DNA of 32,188 bases from a virus. The notes beneath the pieces are model-generated. The model did not search any database, had not been told where the DNA came from, and worked only from the letters and a program-made list of their open reading frames with translations. The position numbers and the translations under genes were made by a program. Below are positions 7,098 through 15,686 of the stretch, piece after piece. The stretch's first letter is position 1; each line of letters starts with the position of its first letter. The stretch is from the IMG/VR virus record IMGVR_UViG_3300021602_000611, positions 1 through 32,188 of that record; one strand, written 5' to 3'.

Positions 7098-8621
7098 GTG
7101 GATAACATCATCGAATTTTTACAAAAAGCTGATTACTCAAAAGCAAACGCTATTATTTCCCAGTACATCACTAGCCGTCACGTGCAACTAGCAAACATGA
7201 GAGAAGACTATTATGACGGTGTGCATTATGACCGTAAAAATATACTAGGTGAAGGCGTAAAGACTAGATCAGGTACGTTTTTGTACAAACCAGAACGGGG
7301 CGAGGTTAGACTAGATATAGTTGCGAACTTCATTAAAGAAGTCGTAGACATCACATCCGAGCATTGCATGGGTATGAGCCACATCAATGAAGAGATTACA
7401 GTGAGTTGCGAGGGACTGGATGAGGCAAAAAGTGATGTACTTGATGACTTTTTTGAAGAAACCGATATAGACAACCTAGCACAAGATGTTTTTGAGGATT
7501 TATGCAAGCACACAAAGTCATACATCAGACTGCGACAACGAACAGCGGACGAGATTACAACGTTTTCTAGTGACTACAGGCTAGAGGTTGAAGACTTTGC
7601 AGCGGTACACCCTTTTTACGACTTAGGGAATAAACTAACTGGTGTTATGATTGCGTTCAACTTTGATAGCAAAAAACTAAAGTCAAAGTTTGATTCACAA
7701 CTCAACACAACCACAAAATCAAAGTACTCCACCTATGCCGAGATATGGACTGAAACCGAGTGCTACATCCTCATTGACGGCAAACCAGTGGAAACCGCTG
7801 GAAACTTTGGAAACGTCAACCAGTTTGGATTTATTCCCTTTTGGGAAGTAGAGGCAGGACGCTCGAACCTTAGCGATATTGAAAACATTATTTCACTACA
7901 GGATGCCGTGAATAAGTCACTAAGCAGTAACGACATAATCGAACACGTGAACGCCTTTGCAATGTTTTGTTTTGATGATAATGATGAAAAAAACCACGAG
8001 GCATACGCTGCGATACTTGAACAGAACAGCAACAAAATACCCCTAAAGCCCCGCTCGGTAATACCCATGAAGCTGCGACAAATTCAAGCGGACGGCGTGC
8101 CACAAACCGCACTACAGAACCTAGCCGACAACATCGAAAGAATGTGCACAACATCCGGTATTCCAACAAGCCTACTGTTTGGTAGTGACGGCGGAAACGA
8201 ATCTGGTAAAGCTAAAAAGATCAGGCTGTCACGATTAATAAAGAAGGTAAACAAACGCAGGAAAGCACTTACAAAAGCACTAAAAAGCATTGTTAGGAAA
8301 GTGACCTTTCTACTCTTCAAAGAAAACGCTTTAGCTTATGAAATAGAAATAGGTTTCCCTCCGATAATGGAGGATGACGAAAAGGAAAAGATAGATGCTG
8401 CAATTTCCAAGTCAACTATAGGTGTCTCAATCCCAACACTACTAAAAGAGAACGGCTACGATTGGGAAGAGGAAATAGGAAAACAAAAAGAATACGATGC
8501 ACTAAAAACAGGGACTACAGCAACCATTGCAACTGATACAACCGAAATACAAAGCGAACTAGACATCCTCACAAATCAACAAGCAACACCACAAACACCA
8601 GCAGGTTATGAGGTAGAGTAA
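7098..8621 (+). CDS. portal protein (SPP1 gp6-like)
   Basis: A 507-residue protein. The GTG at 7098 is chosen because GGAGGTG (7082-7088) ends nine bases before it; an in-frame TTG at 7080 would overlap this SD. It has the SPP1-type pattern: an N-terminal wing region, GNFGNVNQFGFIPFWEVEAG followed by the clip/stem segment ISLQDAVNKSLSS, and a basic crown region (KKIRLSRLIKKVNKRRK). Family role: a dodecameric ring at one capsid vertex through which DNA is pumped. The acidic, Thr-rich C-terminus is likely flexible. It lies between terL and the Mu F-like gene, as usual. Confidence 0.9.
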   Translation: MDNIIEFLQKADYSKANAIISQYITSRHVQLANMREDYYDGVHYDRKNILGEGVKTRSGTFLYKPERGEVRLDIVANFIKEVVDITSEHCMGMSHINEEITVSCEGLDEAKSDVLDDFFEETDIDNLAQDVFEDLCKHTKSYIRLRQRTADEITTFSSDYRLEVEDFAAVHPFYDLGNKLTGVMIAFNFDSKKLKSKFDSQLNTTTKSKYSTYAEIWTETECYILIDGKPVETAGNFGNVNQFGFIPFWEVEAGRSNLSDIENIISLQDAVNKSLSSNDIIEHVNAFAMFCFDDNDEKNHEAYAAILEQNSNKIPLKPRSVIPMKLRQIQADGVPQTALQNLADNIERMCTTSGIPTSLLFGSDGGNESGKAKKIRLSRLIKKVNKRRKALTKALKSIVRKVTFLLFKENALAYEIEIGFPPIMEDDEKEKIDAAISKSTIGVSIPTLLKENGYDWEEEIGKQKEYDALKTGTTATIATDTTEIQSELDILTNQQATPQTPAGYEVE

Positions 8622-8622
8622 C

Positions 8623-9522
8623 ATGCTTACCTCTAAGCCGACACGGGGAACGGAATATCAGAAAAACGCCCGCATACAGACACTGCAAAAGTACCTAGAT
8701 CAAGAAAAAGAAATCGATATGATGATGAAAGATGTGTCATCCTACGTTGATTCAGAGATTCTTAAGGTTGCAGGTAGTGATGGCGTGTTAAGAACAGCAC
8801 AATTACGAGCGATACAAACCGAGTTGGAGAGTATTACAAGTGAATGGGCTTCTGGCATGAAAACGATGCTACAGAGTGATTTTGAGGAAGTATGTGCAAT
8901 TACCAAGACGAAGTGGGAGAAGTTCCTAAAAGTTCACGTTACCGATAAAAAGATGTTAGAAGTGGCGGGGCGTTCACTTGATAACCTTTCACCTTCAATT
9001 GTTAAATCAGCATTCACAAAAGTAATTTATCAAGACGGTAAAAATCTAAGTACCCGCATATGGGATCTTCAACAGGAAACAAAAAAAGACCTCTATACTA
9101 GAATCGCAACTGGTGCGGTACGTGGTGAGAGTGCCTACGATGTAAGTAAAGACCTGAAAAAGTACCTAGTAGAACCCGATGGAGGAAAGGCAAGAAACAA
9201 CGCCCTAAGACTTGCTAGGAATGAAACAAAGAACATAGCCAACAGTGCCAATACCGAGCAAATGCTAGAGGCTAGAAAGATTACAGGGCTTGCAGTTGTC
9301 CCTATATATCAATCATCAAACGATGGGAGAACACGCCCAGAGCACAGAGCCGCTAACGGTAAATTTATAGTTGATGCTACAATGGAGTTAGACAGTGGAC
9401 TTATGGCGTTGCTTGGTGGTAACATAATTAGCCAATGGGATGCGGACGAGTTAAGGGATGAGGTAAACTGTAGGTGTTGGACAATTGAACGTGTCTTTAA
9501 TTACGAGGTTAAAAAATGGTAA
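8623..9522 (+). CDS. head morphogenesis protein, phage Mu F/SPP1 gp7-like
   Basis: A 299-residue protein. A long helical N-terminus leads into the Mu F domain: ARNETKNIANSANTEQM, then SSNDGRTRPEHRAANG and near the end DEVNCRCWTIE. These DGRTRxxH and NCRC signatures define the family. Family role: minor capsid protein that joins the portal and helps DNA delivery and head assembly. The ATG is two bases after the portal stop with GAGGTAGAG as SD. It overlaps the next gene by seven bases. Confidence 0.87.
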   Translation: MLTSKPTRGTEYQKNARIQTLQKYLDQEKEIDMMMKDVSSYVDSEILKVAGSDGVLRTAQLRAIQTELESITSEWASGMKTMLQSDFEEVCAITKTKWEKFLKVHVTDKKMLEVAGRSLDNLSPSIVKSAFTKVIYQDGKNLSTRIWDLQQETKKDLYTRIATGAVRGESAYDVSKDLKKYLVEPDGGKARNNALRLARNETKNIANSANTEQMLEARKITGLAVVPIYQSSNDGRTRPEHRAANGKFIVDATMELDSGLMALLGGNIISQWDADELRDEVNCRCWTIERVFNYEVKKW

Positions 9523-9911
9523 AGAGTGAAAGAAAATACGAGAAAACTACCGACCTCTATATTTACTTTGGTGAGTACTACGAACCCACCCAAACACTTG
9601 CACGAACAATTGATAACGATCACAAGGAAAGCCCCGATGACTTAGAGGGTATTTTCCAAGCTGCTTATGGAAAAGAAGTTGATGCAAGAAATATAAGATT
9701 TACCCTAATACCTGCATACCTACTAGAAAACAAACGGTTAGATATAGAGGATAGAAAAGTATATATATTCAGTGGTGAGAATGGCTACACCTACTACGGA
9801 TTTCTCCACAAAATAGAAGAGTTTGGAGATTTTGGGAAAGATTTAAAGTATATTGGACACTTTGCAGCAAGTACTGTTGTAAGTGTCTTAAGGATTGACG
9901 GCGATGCCTGA
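9516..9911 (+). CDS. hypothetical protein in head module
   Basis: A 131-residue acidic protein with many aromatic residues (LYIYFGEYYEP; GYTYYGFLHKIEEFG), probably a compact alpha/beta fold. I do not recognise it. It is tightly coupled, overlapping the Mu F-like gene by seven bases and the gp10-like gene by eight, so it is almost certainly made with the head proteins. A minor head or connector component is possible but unproven. Confidence 0.65.
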   Translation: MVKSERKYEKTTDLYIYFGEYYEPTQTLARTIDNDHKESPDDLEGIFQAAYGKEVDARNIRFTLIPAYLLENKRLDIEDRKVYIFSGENGYTYYGFLHKIEEFGDFGKDLKYIGHFAASTVVSVLRIDGDA

Positions 9912-10359
9912 TACAGTAACAGCATATAGAGCAACCCTGAAAGGGAAAGAGCAACCCATTAAGCAGTCTCTTTCTACTATTGTTACCGTTATCACGATTG
10001 AAGCACAGAACCGAATCAAAGAATACGCACCACACAACACCGGACAATTAAAACAGGGTATACAACGAACAATAACGACAAGTAGCAATATAACGGGTAA
10101 AGTCTACCCATCAACAGCATATGCAGCACCTATTGAAGACGGTAGCCGTCCTCACTGGGCACCGATTGAACCGCTAAAGATATGGGCAAAACAGCACGGT
10201 ATGAAAGAAAATGCAGCCTACGCAATACAGAAAAAAATAGCAAAGAACGGCACAAAAGCACGTCCCTTTTTCGCACCTGCAATAGCGGATGTTGAACGGC
10301 AAGCGAGTAAGACATTAGAGGATGCGGGTATTAAGATTTTGGGCATACTTGCGAAATAA
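9904..10359 (+). CDS. HK97 gp10-like head-tail protein
   Basis: A 151-residue protein taken from the ATG at 9904; a TTG nine bases earlier is also in frame. It shows the gp10 family pattern: IKEYAPHNTGQLKQGIQ, then YAAPIEDGSRPHWAPIE, and a C-terminal KARPFFAPAIAD. Family role: neck/connector or minor structural protein of HK97-like siphophages. Its position before scaffold and capsid genes is earlier than in many phages. It ends immediately before the structured, gene-free segment and is the last gene before a strong terminator. Confidence 0.75.
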   Translation: MPDTVTAYRATLKGKEQPIKQSLSTIVTVITIEAQNRIKEYAPHNTGQLKQGIQRTITTSSNITGKVYPSTAYAAPIEDGSRPHWAPIEPLKIWAKQHGMKENAAYAIQKKIAKNGTKARPFFAPAIADVERQASKTLEDAGIKILGILAK

Positions 10360-10439
10360 AAAAGCACTTGCAAAAAACACAAAATAACTGTAGCGTTTAC
10401 CTGATTTAAGCGACCTTTAACAATTGAATGTTTAGACAT

Positions 10440-10610
10440 TAACTGCCAAGTTGCAAGGTGAAATCTTGTAAAAGTGTCTTTGTAGTAGGTGCATGGTTGC
10501 TGTAGACCGTGTTACTACTGAAAAGATTTACTTGGCAGTTATCTTTTTGGACACCGAAAGCAAAGACTCTTTTACAAGGTTTTACGACCTAGTGAAAGAG
10601 TCTTTTTTTT
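10440..10610 (+). ncRNA. structured RNA-like element ending in an intrinsic terminator
   Basis: A gene-free segment (10360-10633) before the scaffold gene that can fold into several long helices. P1 pairs 10440-10451 with 10530-10541 (12 perfect pairs). Inside it are a small hairpin (10454-10458 with 10464-10468) and a longer one (10482-10488 and 10492-10498 with 10505-10518). The terminator hairpin pairs 10562-10580 with 10587-10605. A competing helix pairs 10458-10482 with 10561-10585: 22 Watson-Crick pairs, two G-U and one mismatch. That helix uses the terminator's 5' arm and crosses P1, giving either a pseudoknot or an attenuator switch. No known RNA family is recognised. Strand is assigned from the T-tract and gene direction. 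Confidence 0.7.
10562..10610 (+). terminator. strong intrinsic terminator upstream of scaffold gene
   Basis: The 5' arm 10562-10580 pairs with 10587-10605 with one mismatch and one G-U pair, leaving a six-base loop, and is followed by eight T (10603-10610). It would separate the packaging/head-assembly transcript from the scaffold/capsid transcript unless it is prevented from folding by the upstream complementary strand. Confidence 0.85.
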
Positions 10611-10633
10611 GTCGTTAGTAACAGGAAATATAC

Positions 10634-11269
10634 ATGTCAACTGAAACAACCACTTCCACAGCTGAGAAAGTAGAAGCTCCACAGAATACCGCTGAGAAGT
10701 CACCGGAAAATGTGCCAGCTGCTACAGATCAGGGTGCAAAGGGTACAGATACCAAATCAGAACGTGAACTCGAACTCGAAAGAAAGCTATCAGAGCAAGG
10801 TAGGGTCACAAAAGAACAGCAAAAGCAACTTTCCGAATTCAAAAAATGGAAAGAAGAGCAAGAAACCAAAGATCTTACTGAAACTCAGAAAGCCGAAAAA
10901 GAGTTAAAGTCTCTCCGTGATGAAGCGGAAAGAGTGAAACAGGAAAACCTATCACTCGAAATCAAGAACACAGTAGCCGAATTGGTAGCAGCCGAAACAG
11001 AACTCCCCGAAATAAAAGAGTTAAGACCTTTTATTAAGGGAAGTACAACAGAAGAGGCTACCGACAATTTTAAGGCACTGAAAAAGATACTCACTAACAT
11101 AAAAAATCAGTGGGTTGAAAACTCAACAAAACAGCAAACCGTAGGCATTCCAAGGGTTGCTAACCGTCAATCAGTTGAGGTTAACGCCTTTCAAGATGCA
11201 AAGCAAAAAAAAGACTTTGCAGGAATGTTTAATAACTCACCTGTAATAGGTGTTATACAAGGAAGATAA
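10634..11269 (+). CDS. capsid scaffold protein
   Basis: A 211-residue highly charged protein. The first 40 residues are Thr/Glu/Ala-rich and disordered, followed by a long coiled coil (about 42-115; for example LELERKLSEQGRVTKEQQKQ). The C-terminal part ends with the short hydrophobic tail NNSPVIGVIQGR, which could bind capsid subunits. Length, composition and position one gene before the major capsid protein are typical of siphophage scaffolds that line the prohead and are then removed. SD ACAGGAAA. It is the first gene after the structured RNA and terminator. Confidence 0.85.
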   Translation: MSTETTTSTAEKVEAPQNTAEKSPENVPAATDQGAKGTDTKSERELELERKLSEQGRVTKEQQKQLSEFKKWKEEQETKDLTETQKAEKELKSLRDEAERVKQENLSLEIKNTVAELVAAETELPEIKELRPFIKGSTTEEATDNFKALKKILTNIKNQWVENSTKQQTVGIPRVANRQSVEVNAFQDAKQKKDFAGMFNNSPVIGVIQGR

Positions 11270-11272
11270 TCA

Positions 11273-12511
11273 ATGTCTAACGCAACAGCAAATCAACTGG
11301 ATCAAGGTGACATTTTAAATACAGTACGTGACGTTGTAGAACTCTACACAGAAGTTTTGCACGGTACACCGTTTCTTTCCGCATTTGTTGGAAATGCAAC
11401 TGATTCACTTTCTCCATCATCGCTTAGATATGCAACAGCATTAAAGCATGAGTGGATTAGTTACTATCTCGCACCAAAAACGTGGACAGTAAACGCACAA
11501 AGTGCAATCGCTAGCGACACTATTGTATTAACTGGGGCAACTGGAGGCCTAGCCGTTGACGACATTCTCGTATTTGAGAATTCCACTACTGGTGCTATTT
11601 TGTCGGTGTACGCTAAGATAACAGCTATCGCTGTATCCACAAACACAACCTTAACTGTTACACGACCATGGAACTCTACAACTGACGTTGCAATACCAGC
11701 AAACGCAATTGTTAGGTCATTAGGACGAGCAGGACGAGACCAATTGCAAACAGAATCTAGTTACAACCAAGGAACAGCACTTTATAATTATGTTCAATTG
11801 TTCAAAGAGTACGTTACAATCGGAAAACTTGCACAGGCTATTAACTCCTACGACAAGAGTAATAGCATACCTCTTCAGCTTAGAGCTAAAATGTTTGAAA
11901 TGACGACAAAGGTTGATAACAGTCTTATCTTTGGGCTCCCAACCGCTGCCCCAACAGCTGCAACCACAAAAGATACAAGTGGCACAGTTGGTGGACTTCG
12001 TCACTTTGCAAGAACATATGGAACAACTAAAACAGGCGTTACAGGAAACACCAACACAACCCTAGCAGCTGCCGACATTGATTCAATGTTTGAGGCATAC
12101 GCAAGCGCAGGTGGAGACCTTAACAATGTAACTCTTGTATGTGACGTTGCACAGTCAAAGAACATAGCACCGCTCATCTCTAATAGTTCAAAAATAGTGC
12201 TACCTGCGGAATACATCGATTGGGCAAAAACAGCTGGAAATGCACCTGCTGAAATCTATCAAGCGAGTTTTTCGATTGGTGGAAATATCCTAAAAGCTAG
12301 GGTTTTGGCACTTTGGGGATTCCCAAAAACTGAAATTGTTTTGGCAAACACACAGAACATTCAAAAAGTGTGGTTACAAGGTCAGCAACTACAGACAATC
12401 CCACAACCTTCGACAGGTGACAACGACGCAATAAGCCTACGTGGTGCCCTCACTTATGAATTCATGAACCCAGAACAGCTTGTTATTCGTGACGGCTGCC
12501 CTAAAGGGTAG
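11273..12511 (+). CDS. major capsid protein (SU10/DUF5309-like HK97 fold)
   Basis: A 412-residue protein, inferred from position directly after the scaffold gene, length, and a pattern resembling SU10-like capsid proteins: VLHGTPFLSAF near the N-terminus, an inserted beta-rich Ala/Thr segment (about 75-140), then LGRAGRDQLQTES and YVQLFKEYVTIGKLAQAI. The HK97 fold forms the icosahedral shell. The beta-rich part may be the insertion domain. SD AAGGAAG. A hairpin follows the stop, in keeping with a highly expressed gene. No protease gene is seen nearby, so the prohead may mature without one. Confidence 0.85.
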   Translation: MSNATANQLDQGDILNTVRDVVELYTEVLHGTPFLSAFVGNATDSLSPSSLRYATALKHEWISYYLAPKTWTVNAQSAIASDTIVLTGATGGLAVDDILVFENSTTGAILSVYAKITAIAVSTNTTLTVTRPWNSTTDVAIPANAIVRSLGRAGRDQLQTESSYNQGTALYNYVQLFKEYVTIGKLAQAINSYDKSNSIPLQLRAKMFEMTTKVDNSLIFGLPTAAPTAATTKDTSGTVGGLRHFARTYGTTKTGVTGNTNTTLAAADIDSMFEAYASAGGDLNNVTLVCDVAQSKNIAPLISNSSKIVLPAEYIDWAKTAGNAPAEIYQASFSIGGNILKARVLALWGFPKTEIVLANTQNIQKVWLQGQQLQTIPQPSTGDNDAISLRGALTYEFMNPEQLVIRDGCPKG

Positions 12512-12523
12512 TGCTGTAAAAAT

Positions 12524-12548
12524 AAAGGGGAGTTACTAACTCCCCTTT
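12524..12548. terminator. hairpin after the capsid gene
   Basis: A perfect 11-base inverted repeat, AAAGGGGAGTT and its complement, separated by three bases. The T-tail is poor, so it may be a weak terminator or a 3' stabiliser that keeps capsid mRNA more abundant than downstream genes. Confidence 0.6.
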
Positions 12549-12570
12549 CTCTATAAAAGAAAGGATAGAT

Positions 12571-12762
12571 ATGGCAAAAAAAACATATAAAACGATTTAT
12601 GCAAATACAGTTTTAAATGAAGATGGAGTTATTCCTGTTGAAGGTAAATCAGGGTTTTATGAAGCAGAAGAAGGTGTAATGCCTAAACGATTAATAGATT
12701 CCGTTGTCGTTGAAGTTGCCGAAAAAAAAGAAAAGCCAACACCTGAAAAGTCAGAAAAATAG
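12571..12762 (+). CDS. small structural-module protein
   Basis: A 63-residue protein with SD AAAGGAT and a Lys/Glu/Pro-rich C-terminal tail (EKKEKPTPEKSEK). The front part is beta-like (YKTIYANTVLNEDGVIPV). It lies between the capsid and connector genes and is unknown. Its size and start MAKK resemble another small gene at 14284 in the same module, but I cannot show homology. It could be a head decoration or joining factor. Confidence 0.6.
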   Translation: MAKKTYKTIYANTVLNEDGVIPVEGKSGFYEAEEGVMPKRLIDSVVVEVAEKKEKPTPEKSEK

Positions 12763-12768
12763 GAAACT

Positions 12769-12788
12769 GGGCGGGTTAATCCCCGCCC
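12769..12788. terminator. GC-rich hairpin just before a start codon
   Basis: GGGCGGG pairs with CCCGCCC around a six-base loop, ending ten bases before the ATG at 12799. There is no T-tract, so termination is doubtful. The downstream gene lacks a clear SD, so the hairpin may affect its translation. Confidence 0.45.
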
Positions 12789-12798
12789 TCCCCTTACT

Positions 12799-13521
12799 AT
12801 GGCAGAACAAACATTAACTCAAAAGATAGCATCAGCACTAGCGAGGGCAAACTTCACCTATACAACGGATGAAGCAACCTCACTAGTTAATGATGCTTTA
12901 CGAGAGTTTAGCTTGTTATACCCTAGGTTGCTTTCTAGCACAACTACAACGGACGGCGTAAAAACATCGTATACCCTACCTACTGGTTTTCTTTCACTTG
13001 ATGCAGACACCTATTTTTCGAGCCCACTACATCCATCGGGTGTGGTTTTGAACGGTGTAGATGTATACGAACACGAACGATCAATAGAGAGATACTCAAC
13101 AACGTTGATGGACTGCCCTTTTATTGATCCGACCGTGTGGCAGTATCCCTATAACCTTTACGGAGTTATCCCTGCTAGTTTTTGGATTGTGTATGAGGCA
13201 ATACAAACAATAGAGTTTTACACCGCCCCTAGTGCTGGCAGTTTTACCGTGTACTATAACGGACTTTGGGACGCTACAACAATTAACCCTGTAGCACATA
13301 AAGCCGTTGTGCTTCTTTCCCTGCACTTCGCAAAACTAGAAAGCAAGGGCTTTTCTAGCGATGTGAAATCAGTTAGTGAGGGTGGTATCAGTATCACCTA
13401 CAAAGGTGGGCAAGAGGATGGAGCTGGACACTATCAACAAGCCGTTGACCTTATTAAGAAATTGCCCGGATTCGTTGACCGTTCAAAGAGTTACGTGATA
13501 ACTCCAGCAAGGAGGGCATAA
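12799..13521 (+). CDS. head-tail connector (adaptor) protein
   Basis: A 240-residue protein following the capsid genes. It opens with a helical segment typical of adaptor proteins (TLTQKIASALARANFTYTTD, then VNDALREFSLLYPRLL) and has central beta segments (TSYTLPTGFLSLDAD) and a C-terminal helix containing AVDLIKKLPGF. The role as an adaptor that docks on the portal is inferred from gene order and this helix-beta-helix arrangement. The start has no convincing SD; a GC-rich hairpin precedes it. The next start follows two bases after the stop. Confidence 0.6.
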   Translation: MAEQTLTQKIASALARANFTYTTDEATSLVNDALREFSLLYPRLLSSTTTTDGVKTSYTLPTGFLSLDADTYFSSPLHPSGVVLNGVDVYEHERSIERYSTTLMDCPFIDPTVWQYPYNLYGVIPASFWIVYEAIQTIEFYTAPSAGSFTVYYNGLWDATTINPVAHKAVVLLSLHFAKLESKGFSSDVKSVSEGGISITYKGGQEDGAGHYQQAVDLIKKLPGFVDRSKSYVITPARRA

Positions 13522-13523
13522 AC

Positions 13524-13853
13524 ATGCCAGCACTCCTACCCAATACGACCGTTTCTATTTACATGCAAACAGCCGTCACTGGTTCAACCGTAAAGAAATC
13601 AGACAGTAATACAGATTCACTTAAGTATTCAGCAATAAACGCCCACAAGGAAACAAGAGTAGGTGAATTTGACCAACAACAGAACCAGATTTTTACATTC
13701 TTTATAGACAAAGAAACAACACCACTCATTGACGATCAAAAAGCCGACAAATACAGGCTTGTAGAGGGTTCAGACAACTACACCGTGTACTCAATCATTC
13801 CCCGCTTACTTGTAGGTTCATGGGAAATAATCGCAGCGAGGGCAAAGCAATGA
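13524..13853 (+). CDS. putative head-tail joining/stopper protein
   Basis: A 109-residue beta-rich protein (TTVSIYMQTAV; NQIFTFFIDKETT; YTVYSIIPRLLVGSWEII) with an excellent SD (AAGGAGGG). Size, beta content and place between adaptor and tail-completion genes fit the small stopper/joining proteins of siphophages. No diagnostic motif is visible. It overlaps the following gene at ATGA. Confidence 0.5.
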   Translation: MPALLPNTTVSIYMQTAVTGSTVKKSDSNTDSLKYSAINAHKETRVGEFDQQQNQIFTFFIDKETTPLIDDQKADKYRLVEGSDNYTVYSIIPRLLVGSWEIIAARAKQ

Positions 13854-14281
13854 ACGGTACAGATTTTGGAACAATCAGGACAAATATCAAAACCCTCATT
13901 GATACCGTTCCCGACTTGAACGCTGGAAGTAAGCACCCCGTTTCAGTGATTGGAAACGTTCCAACTTATTACATTAGAACAGTTGGCTTCGAGACTACGC
14001 AAAGCAGCACACACACAGCAACACGCCACCTAGTATGGGAAATAGTTGTTTTGTATGATGAGCCGACAACGGAAGCAGCAATGAGCGTTGTTGATACTCT
14101 ACTACAAGCGATATGGGCAAAATTGGCAGGGCGTAGCTTAGATTTATCCAAAAGTGTACTTCAGATATTACCGTCCTCACTCTCAAGTACAGGCGAGGAA
14201 ATAATCGAAATTGGTGGGCGGTTTTACATTGCCTACCCTATAAAATTCACAACAAAAGTTATGGACAACGTGAGGTACTAA
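13850..14281 (+). CDS. putative tail completion (terminator) protein
   Basis: A 143-residue protein. The ATG at 13850 in the ATGA overlap is preferred over one 30 bases upstream because of the overlap pattern and the GCGAGGG SD. The pattern is an N-terminal helix (FGTIRTNIKTLIDTV), a strand (HLVWEIVVLYDEPT), a helix (AMSVVDTLLQAIWAKLAG) and a final strand (YIAYPIKFTTKVMDNVRY), which matches the alpha/beta layout of the SPP1 gp17/lambda gpU group that caps the tail tube. The assignment rests on size, fold pattern and position. Confidence 0.55.
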   Translation: MNGTDFGTIRTNIKTLIDTVPDLNAGSKHPVSVIGNVPTYYIRTVGFETTQSSTHTATRHLVWEIVVLYDEPTTEAAMSVVDTLLQAIWAKLAGRSLDLSKSVLQILPSSLSSTGEEIIEIGGRFYIAYPIKFTTKVMDNVRY

Positions 14282-14283
14282 TT

Positions 14284-14466
14284 ATGGCAAAAAAGAAACA
14301 AGAACAAGCAGGATATACCTACAGATATGTAGGTAATTATCCAGTCACTGTTACAGGGTATCAAAGAGTGGAGAACGGCGACACCGTAACCGTAGAACAT
14401 CCAATTTTCAACCCTAATTTTGTAGAAATTTCAGAAAAACAACCAGTAACGGAGGTTATAGAGTAA
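14284..14466 (+). CDS. small beta-rich protein before tail tube gene
   Basis: A 60-residue protein with a basic start (MAKKKQEQAG), a beta-rich core (YTYRYVGNYPVTVTGYQ) and FNPNFVEISEK. The stop overlaps the tail tube start by one base. It has the size of small head-tail interface proteins seen next to tail tube genes, but no function can be assigned from sequence. SD is weak (GAGGTACT). Confidence 0.55.
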   Translation: MAKKKQEQAGYTYRYVGNYPVTVTGYQRVENGDTVTVEHPIFNPNFVEISEKQPVTEVIE

Positions 14467-15674
14467 TGACGTACAAAACATTTTCATCAGCTAAGGCAAC
14501 AGTATGGATGGGGCATGAAGCAACATTCAGAACACCTGTAAAGCCTACTATTCAGATACCCGTACTCAGTGCGGAATTTGGTTTCGACCCGGGCATTAAA
14601 ACAAGTGAAACCATTTCAGGGAACGCTTGGAAAAATCAGAAAAACCCACGCTTCACACAGACTAAAGGCGATGGAAAGTTTGAGATGGAGCTCTTCCCTT
14701 CCCTTACAGGCGAGGTGTTGAAGCTACTTTGTGGAGCACCTACAACCGGATCACCAACAGCGGGCGTATACACCCACACATTCTTGATCGACCTCACCAA
14801 GATCCTTTCTGCTACATTCCAGTTTGACTACCCCGACTTTGGCTATAGATCATTTGGCTCCGTAATCGATGAAGTCACATTCAAAATCAAGGACAGCACG
14901 TGGCAGGTAGAGGTGAAGACATTCGCAGCTGGAAGGTATGCAATTACCTTACTCAAAGCACTGGCAGCAAGCGGAGCAACCACCCTTGTACTTGATGACC
15001 AAGGCGGGGCGTTTAAACCGACTGAGGGATTAGTTGCAACAGACGTTTTGATTGCAGAATTTGAAAACGATGCAAGCGATGAAGACGTGACCATATCCAC
15101 CGTAGTAGATGCAAAAACACTTACTGTATCAGCAACAACAGCAAGCCACGCAGCAGGTGTAAAAATGGTACTCAAACCCTTCACAGCATCGGACGTGGTG
15201 ACAGGTCAACCGTTCAACTTTGGACGCACTTCTGTACTTGTGAATGGTACTGCATACGACTGTACAGACGGTTTCGAGTTTGGATTCAAAAAGAACTTAA
15301 AAAAGTTTGCAGCAGCTGGCAACCGTTCGGACGCTTACAACGTAGGCATGGGAGCCGCAGAGGTAGGATTGAAAGGGCTTGATAGAGTGTACAACGGTGG
15401 TGGCTCATTGCTTGACAAGCTCAACGATGGAAAAACCGTCCCCATAGTGATTGACATGATTGGACTTGATGCGGGTAGCGGTACGGGTACAGATCAACTC
15501 ACCGTTTCCATGCCTGCAATTATGCTTTCCGGTAAAAGCGATATGGAAGGTAAAGGGGCAAAGGGTGCGGACGACACCGCCATGGATTCATTCGAGGCAA
15601 TCGCAACCTACGACCCGACAACATCAAAGACAATCGGGTTTGTGCTCAAAAACACAACAGCATCTTATGCGTAA
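14466..15674 (+). CDS. major tail (tube) protein
   Basis: A 402-residue protein with the organisation of siphophage tube proteins: an N-terminal beta region containing SETISGNAWKNQKNPRFTQT, FEMELFPSLTGEVLKLLCGA, a VDAKTLTVSATTAS insertion-type segment (about 150-240), and a C-terminal beta region (FEFGFKKNLKKFAAAGNRSD). It is longer than a minimal tube protein, so the central part may be an extra surface domain. Strong SD GGAGG. It is directly followed by the tail assembly chaperone gene, the conserved order. Assignment is from position and pattern. Confidence 0.8.
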   Translation: MTYKTFSSAKATVWMGHEATFRTPVKPTIQIPVLSAEFGFDPGIKTSETISGNAWKNQKNPRFTQTKGDGKFEMELFPSLTGEVLKLLCGAPTTGSPTAGVYTHTFLIDLTKILSATFQFDYPDFGYRSFGSVIDEVTFKIKDSTWQVEVKTFAAGRYAITLLKALAASGATTLVLDDQGGAFKPTEGLVATDVLIAEFENDASDEDVTISTVVDAKTLTVSATTASHAAGVKMVLKPFTASDVVTGQPFNFGRTSVLVNGTAYDCTDGFEFGFKKNLKKFAAAGNRSDAYNVGMGAAEVGLKGLDRVYNGGGSLLDKLNDGKTVPIVIDMIGLDAGSGTGTDQLTVSMPAIMLSGKSDMEGKGAKGADDTAMDSFEAIATYDPTTSKTIGFVLKNTTASYA

Positions 15675-15686
15675 GGGGTTATAAAT

